Shown in pieces: positions 22,932 to 33,865 of a stretch of DNA of 64,000 nt. Origin of the DNA: Diplodia intermedia (taxonomy: Eukaryota > Ascomycota > Dothideomycetes > Botryosphaeriales > Botryosphaeriaceae); NCBI GenBank assembly GCA_021495925.1, contig JAKEKT010000105.1, positions 1-64,000 on the forward strand, read 5' to 3'. The position numbers were made by a program, and so were the translations under genes. Position 1 is the stretch's first letter. The number at the start of each line of letters is the position of its first letter. The notes below the pieces were generated by a model. The model worked only from the letters and a program-made list of their open reading frames with translations. It made no database searches and was not told the origin of the DNA.

Positions 22932-25900
22932 CGATCTATGACGGCCCTGTCACAAACTACTGCCGCTCCACGCCTCGTGATTGTCAGTGGATCAAAAAAT
23001 TTACCAAGAGCCACGTGTCGAATGAACGACTTTGCATCCGCCCATTCTTACTAGCTTCCACTCTATCTTGTTCAATTCTTGAATGACCTACGACATTTCT
23101 TTCGGACATCGGAAGCTCGCTTCGGCCAAGCCTCCAGGTCTAAGTCCACACCCTGAGTCGGACGAGATCAACCCTTTGGCCACATACAAGTTGTTGTGGT
23201 CCGTACGTACCACTAACTTACTCATTTCGGCGAAACTCGTTTCCTCCGCCGCCTGCTTTCTATAAAAGCAGGCCCGCTCCTTCACCTTCTTTCTCTTCTT
23301 CCCTATCAAAGACTTCTCGTATATAGAACGTAGCTGAATGTCAATTCACTGCCGTTTCATAACACAAGTAATATAGTGCTTTACAGTACTTTTGAAGATC
23401 ACTGGGGTTTCCATGCATCTTCCATCCGGAATGCAACGACGCTGGTTAGACAGGAGCCTCGTGAGCTCGCTCAATGGCGCCAAACTATCTGCTCAGCCCG
23501 ACACCCGTCCCTCAAGTTCCGAATACTTAAACCATGACTTCTCTGCCCAATTGCATCGGCTATGTGCGAGGTGATATGGAAGGAAACTATCCTTGTTACT
23601 GCGAGGCTCGACACAAGTTCATGGTTGAGTCGTCTCCGCGAGAGAAACCAAAATGCCGCACGCTGTGATGTGGAACTGATCGTGCAAGCGAAGCGGATTT
23701 AGATGCACAGGAAAGCTTCGCTCTGCCAGGGCTCCTCCGAGTGCATTCCGAACCCGTAGGATGAAATGCAAGTGGGTCATACAGCTGCCTTGATACGCCT
23801 GCCACTCTAGTACTGTTCTAGTGCGTGTATCGAATGGCAGTGGCGTTGAGTGGCCAGAAAGGGGCGGCTAGGTGAAAGGGTAGACAGCCTTCATCAAAGT
23901 CGGTGAGCCATTCAAGGACTTCTCGCAGAGAAAGATTAGCCTCATTGCGGAGCCATCCAATGAGCAATCAAATCGACCCTAGCACCACGAAAATGCGCTA
24001 GCCTTGGAGAGACAGTCTTGGTCGAAGACGTACACCATCCACGTGTCACTTGTTCGCTATCCTCAGCTTTCAGCATCCCCTATAGCATGCATGAGCTGGC
24101 AGGTTGCCACTGCCAGGAGTCCTGAGGCTGAGGTAGCCGGGGTGCCTGGACGCGCCATATGGCGAATCGGAAGAGTACCAATAGAACGGATACTGGAAGG
24201 CTTCCGTCGGACTTAGCGGTTCCATGCGGCGTCTTTGTCAGAGCCGGAGCATACCTGCCCCTGGAAATCTCAGCCACCAGTGATCCCGGACAAGAAGTGG
24301 TGGATTTAGAGCCGAGGGCAGAGAACGGCGGGGGCGTTTTTCAGCCGAAGATGACGTCCTCCAGAGCCACCTTCAGCCGTGACCCCGTGGAACAAGCCGT
24401 GAAGAAAGGCCAAAGAACGGAGCAGAGCCGCTCCTGCGATGCTTTTCAGCGACATATGCCCGAGAGAATGTTCCTCTTTGGTGGGAATCTGGGAAGGTGG
24501 ATCGGCACGGCACGCTGGATTCCATTGCTCGTGCGCTACGCATGCAGGGGCCGTGAATCCGAAGCTGGGCCCCCGAGGCTGAGCTTGGCCAAGGGACAGC
24601 GAAAAGTGGACTGGGAAAACGCTGTACGCCGGCGGACCAAGCCTGGTTGGACTGACAAGCTTGCGTTCACTTGATGCAGTTCGCGTGGCCACCCGGCAGA
24701 CAGTGTTCCGAGAAAAGCCGGACGGACATTGCTCCATTCGTACACAGGAGGCTGTCTCGCCGCTCATCCATGTGGTGATTCCAGAGCCCGGCCAGGCAAA
24801 ATTTTGGCAATCGTACGAGACTTGGCCCAGAAGGGGAAGGAAAGAACAGGGCGTAGTTAGCAGCCCGGAATCCGGGGGGCATGCGACAAATGGCAGGGCC
24901 GGGAACCTAGAGAGCAGCATCCCAGGATGCGGTGCGAACAGCATCATGAGGCTGTGCGCGCGCCACAGGGCGAATGAGCGGACAAGACGTGGGCAGCGCG
25001 GGCCACGGATAACCCCACAATTTGGCTGTGGCGAGGGCAGCAGCCGGCATGCGGGACGGTGGTGAGTGGTGAGTTCGGCGTGGAAGCCGCCACAAAGGCG
25101 CTCTCGCGTAGGAGCCGAGTCCGTGGACGTTGTGCGGCTCCCGCCGACGCACTGCTGAGTCGAGGCTGCTCGAAGATCAGATGCCGCGTGTGCGTGGTGT
25201 CGCGTAATCCGGCGTCATGGCCCCTGCGCACTGCGGCCGTTCGCCACAGAGGCCACGGCGGGAGGGCCAGTGATCGCCGAGAGGGCGCTGCATTGGGTGT
25301 CTAGCCGTCGATCGCTCGCCCACGAGCGTGCTATTTTTGTGAGGGCGAGGCGAGATCAACGCAGCCGGCGAGCGCGAGCAGCGCGGCCGAGAGCAGCGCC
25401 CAAGGCCGGCGGTTGCAGGCCGTGGAGAGGGCAGCTGGCTCGCGGATGCGCGTGGGCTCTGACGTCTGGGCTGGGCATTCCCGGCGGCGGGCTGTTAGGT
25501 GTGGCGTCGACCTGAACCACCTCAACGCTGCGATGGAGGTCACTCGCGCGGCGCCCGCCCCGCGCCTTGGGCGGCAGGGCGCCATGGCGGGCCCCAGGGC
25601 GGCGGTCGCGCAGACGCCGACATTACTTCATGACTCCTGCGCCGGCAGCGCCCGCGGCGCGCCTGCCAATGCGCATCCGGGCCAAAATTACGGGCCCTGG
25701 GGATGGGGCTCCCAGTGTGCCAGCAGAGGCTCCCTTTAGCCGAGCCCAGCGCTGAGGCTCCCACGCGTCGCGCTGCAGCAGTCCAGACCGGCGAGCGCGG
25801 GTGCAGGGTCCGAGGTGGTGCTGCCCCGGGGTCTCACTCGCCACCACACCAGCCGCAGTGAGGGTGATATTTTAGGAAGAGCCGTGGCAGCGCCCCGGCG

Positions 25901-26377
25901 GCCGATCACCGTCCAGCTGCTCCCGCTCGCCGGACCCGCCTGTGCGCGCAAGGTAAGTCCCAGGGACCCGGCGGCGTGCGTGCCTGTCAGGATGACGCGC
26001 CGTTCAGCCCTCTCGCGGCTGCTCCCAGTCTGACCGTTTTTGCCGCCTCTTAGTTCCTGCAAGCACCGCCTACCGCCCTCCTGCGTGCTCTCACTGGCCC
26101 GCCCCAAGATTGATCTGCCTCGACCCGCTCCAAGCGAGCCTTGCCCCGGGGCACAGCAGCCTGCTCTCCTCCTCGCGCTCTCCCTCGCACTCTCCATCTC
26201 GTGATTGGCATCTCTGCGCCGGCTGCTCCCTCTTCCGTCGCCACGCCCAGCGCACTGCTCCTCGTGGGAGTGTACTTAGCTGGTAGGTAGGCGCCAACAC
26301 TATGGCCGTCACTGCTCGCCGCCGCCTCACTCGCTTGTCTTTCGTTCTCCTCTCCGTGCGGACCGCAATGGGCTAAT
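22932..26377. other. 3.4 kb gene desert between SNF2-RING and RRM-YTH genes
   Basis: The two flanking genes diverge, so this region holds both promoters. The left 350 bases are AT-richer, and the remainder becomes GC-rich after 25000. Overlapping frames at 24159-24947 on both strands show no motif. A strong donor (GTAAGT at 25953) and an acceptor-like CTAATATG...GTGCAG ending at 26399 suggest a 5' UTR intron of the YTH gene. No RNA gene or mobile element was seen. Confidence 0.5.
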
Positions 26378-28513
26378 ATGTCTTTCGTCTGGGTGCAGCA
26401 GTGGTTTGCCTTGCCCGTGGCTCTGGACGATCCAATGGGCGATGCGTCAAGCGAGAGTGGCCCTGAGCCTGCCCGGAGTGCTCTTCAGCATGCCACCTGC
26501 CCGCCCGACAAGCCCAGCGCCGACACGCTTCCGTCCGTTGCCGCCACTTCTTTCCAGCCGCACTACCCGAACCGCTCGTTAGAGGTCCAGCGGCTCCCTC
26601 ACCAGCAGCAGCACCAGCAGCACCAGCACCAGCACCAGCACCAGCACCACGCCTATGCCTACAGCATGCCACCCGGCCAAGCCCCAGCTTCGGCGTCCTT
26701 CAACATGGCCGCCATGAACGCTGCGCTTCCCGACTACACTTCGACCATGCCTGGTCCCGCTCCCGTTCAGTCCCCACACCAGCCTCAGCGCGGCATCTCA
26801 GGCGCTTCCACCTCAGCAGTCGTCTACCAGTTGCAGCAGATTTCTCAGTATCCCCCGGCCGCCATGGGCTACCCGTCGCAGCCAGCTTACGCCCCAAGTT
26901 ACGGCACTTCCCAGTTTTCGCCTCCCTATCCGTCCTTCGCTCCCCCACAGCAGCGTGCAATGGCGCATGCCCAGTTGCCTCAGCCCTTTATGCAATACCC
27001 CCAGGCTCAGCCTTATATGTACTACCCGGGCCCCTTTTCTCAGCCGCCGGTGGCTTACGGTACGAATCCCGCCGCCCGACGAGCCAGCCTACCCCCAGCT
27101 CACGCAGCGGTTGGTGCCGGGTTAGAAAGTACCCTTCCTGCAACTAGTCTCGTTCCCGCGGCTGGCGCGGTCGCACCAACCCTCGCTGGCGACCTCGCTG
27201 CAGCAGTTCAAGGTCAGTCGTGGCTAAAAAAGCTCCAATGGCCCTAGCTAACAAAGCACCAGCCAACCCGAAAGCTGCGTCGGACTCGGCTCACCATTCT
27301 CTACCGCGCGGTCCACCTCGCAAGCCTCGACAGTCCGGGCACGCATTGTGGGTTGGTAACCTCCCCCCGGGGACGACTGTTGTAGATCTCAAGGATCACT
27401 TCTCTCGGGAAGCAAGCAAGGACATAGAAAGTCTATTCTTGATCTCGAAGAGCAATTGCGCGTTCGTGAACTACAAGACGGAGGCTTCTTGCACAGCTGC
27501 TATGCACAGATTCCACGACTCGCGATTTCACGGCGTTCGACTTGTATGCCGCCTCCGTAGAAGCGCTGCACCCGCCTCCGGGGTACCAACTGGCCCGTCT
27601 GCTATGTCTGTCCCCAGCCAGCGGAGTCAATCGCCCGAGCGGAGCGCGTCGCCCCATCCCCCTGACCCTGTTACCTCTGACGGCGATACGATTGTCGAAA
27701 CAGAGGAGAAGCGCCCCTTTGATGGAGAGCCCCGAGAAGACGGCCCTCCTGCCAAGGTTGCAGAGAAGTTCTTCGTCGTCAAGAGTCTGACACTGCAAGA
27801 CTTGGAGCTCAGTGTTCGAAACGGCATTTGGGCGACGCAGTCACACAACGAAGACGCTTTAAACAAAGCTTACGACGTAAGTCACCCAAGCAACCTTACA
27901 AGCTAATTGAGCTCCACTTGCTAACTAGGAATAGACTGCCGAGAACGTTTACCTGATTTTCTCTGCTAACAAATCAGGTGAATACTTTGGATACGCCCGC
28001 ATGGCATCTGCTATCAACGATAATGGCATCGACCTGATACACTCTGTCCCTGAAACCCAAGCTTCAGAAACATCAGACACACCAAAATCTATACCGACAC
28101 CGGCGACAGAATGGGCACCCAAAGGACGTATAATCGACGACTCTGCACGTGGCACCATCTTCTGGGAAGCAGACCTCTCTGAAGATGAAGAGGAGGAAAA
28201 CAAGCAGGATGGATCGGTGCAACCGGTCGAACTAGACGGTCCCAATACGCCGCAAACTTGGGGCAAGCCGTTTAGGATCGATTGGATTTCAACGAACCGG
28301 CTCCCATTCTACAGGACGAGAGGGCTTCGGAATCCTTGGAATGCAAACAGAGAAGTGAAAATAGCAAGAGACGGAACAGAGCTTGAACCGGGCGTTGGGA
28401 AGCGTCTCATCCAAATGTTCCACCGGTTAGGGCCCCAGGCTGCTGGGCCCCCTGCGATGCCTCTTATGCCAATGCCTGGTCAAATGGCCGGACCGCAGAT
28501 GCGCCCTTTCTGA
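26378..28513 (+). CDS. RRM-YTH protein, predicted N6-methyladenosine reader
   Basis: Predicted m6A-RNA-binding protein of about 675 residues. Exons 26378-27212, 27263-27876 and 27935-28513 join in phase. Residues 1-280 are Gln/Pro/Tyr-rich and disordered, with a His-Gln repeat. An RRM follows at about 305-375 (RNP2-like LWVGNLP, RNP1-like CAFVNYKT). The YTH fold starts near residue 447 with FFVVKSLTLQDLELSVRNGIWATQ, whose Trp is the first cage residue, and continues with VYLIFSANKSGEYFGYARM. About 50 polar residues then interrupt the fold before GTIFWEAD, which supplies a probable second cage Trp. A further acidic insertion of about 30 residues precedes WGKPFRIDWISTNRLPF. RRM-YTH fusions are known in filamentous fungi. 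The true start may be the ATG at 26435, because 26399 looks like a splice acceptor for a leader intron. Confidence 0.9.
26601..26652. repeat. CAG/CAC repeat encoding His-Gln tract
   Basis: CAGCAC units in the first exon of the RRM-YTH gene encode alternating His and Gln near residues 75-92. Such tracts often sit in low-complexity regions linked to condensate formation. The length is likely polymorphic. Confidence 0.9.
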
Positions 28514-30916
28514 TGGTTTCGTGCAATCTCGATTATGGCGCAGCTCAACAAATGCATCGCATGGGCGATCTTATGTCTCGGGCCGCCTTCCGCTCTCCTG
28601 GAGAGCAGTATCCTGCCGGGCCAGGACCCTAATTTCTTGTGTCGCACCCCATAGCGCACAAAGCAACGATTCTAATGACATCCTGTGACTGCAGAAGTCA
28701 TTTAATGTATACCGTTACAGACCGATGTTCTGTAGGTATCTAGTTTGTTTATCCAATCATTTCAAGTTACCCGTGCTTTTACCTCGCTGCTTCTTCCCTT
28801 TCATGGGGGTTCTCATTTTCCTACAGTTCCGTGGTACACGGCGATTCTCGTGCTCGGATATTCCCCTGCTCTAGATCTCCCGACGATCTTCTTGCCCTTT
28901 GATATTTTCTCATGTCAAGCCCATCATAATGCAAGTTTTAGGGCAGGTTATTTCCCCACTGGATTCCCACCCCATCCCGCTAGCGACCGAAAGAGCATCA
29001 AGCAGGCAAGATGAGATGATGGAAGAGTCCACATGGCCCGCCAGTCCGGGCGAAAGGCACGAAAGTGTCTCTGCCATTGACGCTATGTCGCGGAGAATCG
29101 GGCGGTCGACTGGTGCGAAATGCCGTCGCAATGCTTCGAGGATCAGGCCCCATATCACCCAAAGCAAGGAGCATTTTCGCCAGTGCAGAAGCAGTTAAGA
29201 GGTAGGTCGACCGGACCGCTACTGTGGCTTTGTGGAACTCGCAAGAGGCCCGACCACGTTTCCATGACGAAGTGGCGTCGACAAAAAGCCGGCTGGCAGC
29301 GAGGGCGCCGAGCATGGGTTACAAAACCTGAGCATCCCTATTTCCGCAGTCAGCCAGGCGTGGAGCCGGCGGTGGGATTGGCCAGCGGAAGTCCGAAGTG
29401 CTCTAGTCGGTGGTGGGGCGGATATATTTTTTTTTTGGCTACGAGCACAAGGCGTGCGGCCGCGAAGGTCCCACGAGTGCCCGAGGTTTGAGGTCACTCT
29501 GAGCACGCAGTTGGCCCGGGGACGCAGATGCAAATGCACTACGCGTAGGTAGGTCCCTCTGGCGTACCACTACGGCAAAACCTACGACACACACAGAGAC
29601 GGCCCTCCAGAAGGATCGGCAAGTCACATTGTGCAAACGGCGGAGGGGAGCGGCGGCCGCTAGGTAGGAGGCGAGCAAGAATCCACTTGTTGAATCAGGC
29701 CATGGCACGCAGCAGCTGGACCATCGTCGCCTAACGCGGCGTGTAACCGGGCGGCACGATCGCAGCAAAACACGGCATCACGGCCGGCAAGCCAGCGGGC
29801 GTCGATTTTGACGGCGCTGGAAGGCACGCACACTGGCAGGTGGAAAGAGAAGGGCATCGGGGTGAGTGGTTTGAAGGGCACAAAGGGCTGCAGGTGCTGG
29901 GCGGGCGATGTGGTTCGTTGGTGCGCCATGGGCGCGGGCGGGGCCTAGATCCGCCGTCGCCACTTCTGGGCTCGGCCAAAGGACCCTGCCCGGCTGAACC
30001 CTGAAGCTAAGCTGTGGCGCTGCAAGGTCGGCCGCTGCGGGCGGCCCTTCTCCCCTCTGCTGGGCAAACGTTCACACGCCGAAACACGGCCGACGGGCGA
30101 CAGCGGCCTGACTCGCTCACCACCGTCTTTCCCGCCAAATCCCATGTGACGCGGGCCACACTTGGAAGGAAAAACTCAGCTGTCAATCTTCCACTTGCGC
30201 GCACGGGCCCATGCACGGGGCACGCGGCATGCCGACCCTGCGTTGCGGGCGCCTGCATCACTTGCCGCGGGGAGGCTGCCGTTATCGTCGTGCGCTCACC
30301 GTGCGCCCAGGCGGACGAGGTACCTGACCCTTGGTGTTGACCCGCGCGAACGCCCGCAGCACCCGTGTCTCGCCGGGCTTTTCGCGTAACTGCCGGGTAC
30401 CCGTCCCTCTTCTCACGTCTGATCCAAGCCTCCGGTGGGCATCCGCCCCAGCATGACTCTAGTTTTCTGCCCTCTGACTGCCATGTAACGCGCTGTACTG
30501 CTCCGTCCCGCCCTCCAGGGTGTTCCTCGTTTCCTGCAACTCCCCCTTCAGGTCATCGGGCTTCCTGCATGGCTACCCGATTTTCTTGAAACGCACCCAG
30601 CAAATAAACGCATGTTGAGAGTCAGCGCACTCCGGAGCCACTCCTTGTCTGCCGCCGCCGCGGAGAATTGCCCGGTCTTCTGTGCGAGAATGATGCAACG
30701 TGCACGTACAAGTCGGTTGGGCCGCCATCGTCGGTTGCCAGCCTGTCATCGCGAGTCATACCAGCAGCGTTCAGCAATGTTACAAACCAATCCCGCCTCT
30801 GATGAGCAGATGAGCGCAAGACGTCGCCCTGGAACGAAGTGCAACAGAGTTCCTTGTCTCCACTTCTGCGTGAAACTTTTTGTGTGGTCGAAGAGCCAAG
30901 CTTTGGGAGGAGCCTT
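28514..30916. other. 2.4 kb intergenic region after the YTH gene
   Basis: This lies between the 3' end of the YTH gene and the 3' end of the leftward gene at 30917, so mainly 3' UTRs are expected. A T-rich run sits near 29430. Frames of 80-160 codons on both strands carry no recognisable domain. I see no RNA gene. Confidence 0.45.
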
Positions 30917-31548
30917 TCATTGCAGCTCGGCCATGCGGCTCTCTAGAGCGGCCCTCAGCTCTGCGGACCGCGATAGGTATGCTCGCTCGATTGTCTTGAC
31001 GCTGGTGGCCATGCAGTGTTCAATCTCACTCTTCCGCCTCAGAAGGCCTGCCAAACGCGCAGTCTGGGCCTTTCGAAGCCGGATACTAAGAGCGTCGTGA
31101 GCACCATCCTCATGAGCAAGAAGAGGGGCGATTTCGGACGACTGACGCATTTGCCCCATTATCGTCAAAGACCCGGTTGATGTTCCCTTCGGCTTCAGCT
31201 TTGCGAGCATGGTGATGGTTTGCGAGACCAATGCGCCTTGCCTCTCGGCGATGTCGTGTCTGCGTCACCTACGTCAATGGCAAGGTACGGGCGGCTGCAG
31301 CAGATGACAATATCAGAGAAGCGGTGACTGATTGGGAGGCAGGAAGGGTCGGCTGTTGCAGCAATACAAACAGAAGGAAGTGCGACTCGGGTCAACCAGT
31401 GGCTTACGGATTCGAACATGTTGTTGACCATGCCATCCAGGTCATCCTCCAAGCTTGGCTCTCTGTGCTGCGAAACACCTTGAGCCTGCCGTTGCAGAGA
31501 GGATGGCTCGAACCATGCCTTGTGCTGGTCTGTGGGGTGCCCGGGCAT
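30917..31548 (-). CDS. Unrecognised small protein with predicted coiled-coil C-terminus
   Basis: I do not recognise the family. The proposed exons are 31548-31408, 31352-31309 and 31259-30917, giving 175 residues with introns of 55 and 49 bp. The N-terminal part has an acidic amphipathic stretch (EPSLEDDLDGMVNNMFES, residues 30-47). The C-terminal exon reads HDIAERQGALVSQTITMLAKL, then a helical, Arg/Glu/Ala-rich segment (LRKAQTARLAGLLRRKSEIE...ERAYLSRSAELRAALESRM) that should form a coiled coil. The middle exon is the weak point: without it the outer exons are out of phase with canonical splice sites. The gene is divergent from PXR1, with 234 bp between start codons. It could be a subunit of a small complex, but that is a guess. 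Confidence 0.5.
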
Positions 31549-31782
31549 TGGGATGAATGTGAGGAACCACCGTCAAGCTTGTAGTTGTTGAGGTGACCTG
31601 TGGAGAGGCTGTGTGCTGCCATCGCTCGGGCCCTACCTGTTTCTTGGCACCTAGCGAGCTGGAGGCCGGCGAAACCGAAGCCCGGGCGCCGAGCACCTCC
31701 GTCTAGGTCCGCCTTCGTCCCGGCGCCGCGCCAAAATTTCCATTCTCCACGTCCTGCGTTCGCACGCCGCTTAAGCTTCACA
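31549..31782. promoter_or_regulatory. Divergent promoter region, small coiled-coil gene and PXR1
   Basis: A 234-bp interval separates two start codons facing away from each other. It must contain both core promoters and 5' UTRs unless the leftward gene starts further upstream. No TATA box is obvious. Confidence 0.5.
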
Positions 31783-32896
31783 ATGGGTCTCGCAGGGCCG
31801 AAGAAGTATGCCGTCCTTTCAGAGGTTTCTTACCGCTCTATTGCTAACACATTGCAGTCGCACGAAAATCTCGGCCGACCCAAACAACACCCACTGGAGC
31901 AAGTCGACCGACCGCTTCGGCCACAAGATCCTGCTCAAGCAGGGCTGGTCACCGGGTTCATTCCTCGGTGCCAAAGATGCAAAGCACGCCGCCCACTACA
32001 CGGCCGCCAACGCCTCTCACATCAGGGTTGCCGTGAAGGACGACACCCTTGGTCTAGGCGCGAAGCGAGGGAAGGCGGAAAACGAGACCTTCGGCTTGAG
32101 CGCATTCCAGGGTCTACTTGGCCGGCTGAATGGCAAGAGCGACGGCCAGCTTAAGAAGGAGGAGTCCGCTCAGCGTGACCTGAAGCTTCAAGTCTACACC
32201 AACCAGCGCTGGGGTGGCATCCGCTTCGTTAGCGGCGGTCTGCTGGTTGGCGACAAAATCGAGGATCTCATCAACAAGGACAATGCCGTAAAGCAAGCCG
32301 TTGTCGAGGCGGAGGAGCCGGAGCTCCGTTTAGCCGAGAAGAAGCGGAAACGATCTGAGCATGGTGAGAGCGAGTCGGCGCTGAAAGAGAAGAAGAGGAA
32401 ATCAGACCACCATAACGATTCCGATTCGACCCGCCAAGACGACAACGAAACCCAGGCCAAGAGGAAATCAAAATCAAAAAAGTCCAAGAGACTCGACGCC
32501 AAGGTCCTTTCTACCGACTACGCTACCTTAACCTCTGCATCGGCTGGGGAGAAGGATGACGGTGAGATCCTAGATAAGAAAGCACGGAGGGAGGCCAAAA
32601 AGGTACGCAAGCTTGAACGACTTGCCAAGAAGGGGGCAAAGGAATCGAAGAAGGCACGGAAAGAGAAGCAGGGGCAGAAGAAGAAGGCCGAATCAAGCAG
32701 TGACAGCTCATCTACGGAGGACGAAAACATTACTCCGGTGACTACTTCCGCACCAGCGTCTGGAACCAGCACACCAACCGCTGGGTTTGCTGGAGGTCGT
32801 CTTGCCGTTCGGCAGCGGTATATCGCCCAGAAGAAAAGGGCATCGATGGACCCACAAGCACTAAAGGAGATTTTCATGATCAAAGCGGAGGCATAG
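31783..32896 (+). CDS. PXR1: G-patch ribosome biogenesis factor PXR1/GNO1 (PinX1-like)
   Basis: Nucleolar G-patch protein that activates the DEAH helicase Prp43 in pre-rRNA and snoRNA processing; the human relative PinX1 also affects telomerase. Exons 31783-31805 and 31858-32896 give 353 residues. The 23-nt first exon plus the intron acceptor TTGCAG restore the family N-terminus MGLAGPKNRTKISADPNN. The G-patch covers about residues 22-70 (WSKSTDRFGHKILLKQGWSPGSFLGA), and the VAVKDDTLGLGAK element follows. A second conserved block is DLKLQVYTNQRWGGIRFVSGGLLVG near 128-155. From residue 165 the protein is Lys/Glu-rich with KKxK clusters, matching the basic nucleolar tail of the family. It ends RQRYIAQKKRASMDPQALKEIFMI, also typical. 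Confidence 0.95.
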
Positions 32897-33192
32897 TTGG
32901 ATTTCCAAAAAAGCTTTGAGCAAGGCGTTGGTGGTCTCACGGTTGGAATTTTCTTTCTCTTTCTAGAGGTTTGCACGCGGAATCACGGTGGACTTGCAGA
33001 AAAATCACCATCCTCCGGCGTGTTGCGCGGGAATCATCGTTCTCTTCCTTCGTGGCAGTTGAGGTCCCGAATTAATACAGACTTGTTTGGGCCTGGGCTT
33101 CCATACCGTATGTGCAGAACGCAAAATCCTTGCGATCCAGGTTTAGAAGGACGGTATCCTTTACAGTTCTCAGTAGTCCTTGGAGCTGTCTC

Positions 33193-33865
33193 ATGCCCCT
33201 TCTCAGGATCAAGAGATTAATTTCTCTTCCACCAGCCAAGGTTTCCTCGGCTCGGAGGTCACGTATTGTGGTCCATTGTCTTTCATACCCCATTCCAGAA
33301 CTGGTTTTCACTTTCAAAGATGCCAACAATGTGCGGCGGCAACTCTGCACACAAAGGCGAGTAACAAAAGGCATTGTTCCCATGCCCATGAAAGGACTTG
33401 CCTCCTGTCAATATAAAGAGTGCCGACGATCCTCCACAATCACTACACAGTGGATCTTTGACCCTCTCACCAAAGGGCCCGATCATTACTGCTTGCTGTG
33501 CGGCGCTTGCGATTGGTATTGCGTGTTAGCGAAAGAACAAAGTGGAGAAGCTTTCAGGTAAGTATCGCCATCACTCTCTCACGGCTAATCTCTATAGTAA
33601 CAGAAGCCGTTGCTTCCTCAACTGCACAATGGCAACGAAGTGCTACCTCGTTCCCGATGCTCCCATTGTCGCCATAATCCTCAAGGAGTATGACCAACAC
33701 GACTTCAATGGCTCGTCCGAAGCTCTCACGAACTGGCTCAACCTTCGCTGGGGCAAGAGTGGTTACCAAATCAAGGCCGAAGTTGTTCATTCGGTACTCT
33801 GCTCTAATCGGCGCCAGGCAGTCGCTGGCAGAGGCGACTTGTTGGATGGGGCGTTTCTCAGATAG
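33193..33865 (+). CDS. Possible small protein with GATA-like zinc finger
   Basis: Tentative gene of 210 residues from exons 33193-33557 and 33598-33865, joined by a 40-bp GTAAGT...TATAG intron in phase. The notable part is residues 71-110: CQYKEC, then STITTQWIFDPLTKGPDHY, then CLLCGACDWY. This resembles a GATA finger (CxxC...TxxWR.GP....LCNACG) but has four residues between the first cysteines and a longer loop. Ahead of it, FTFKDANNVRRQLCTQRRVTKGIVPMPMKGLAS reads like a conserved lead-in. Downstream, APIVAIILKEYDQHDFNGSSEALTNWLNLRWGKSGYQIKAEVVHS looks folded. The upstream frame stays open without an ATG, so the start at 33193 is only the first ATG. If real, it would be a DNA- or protein-binding factor. 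It could also be a decaying copy. Confidence 0.5.

Noticed and set aside
24159..24947. Overlapping frames of 171 (plus) and 213 (minus) codons
   Set aside because: Both strands are open over the same bases, with no motif or codon-use signal favouring either.
31501..31520. GGCTCGAACC-like sequence resembling a tRNA B box
   Set aside because: No matching A box or acceptor stem was found at tRNA distance, and it lies in the coding exon of the gene divergent from PXR1.
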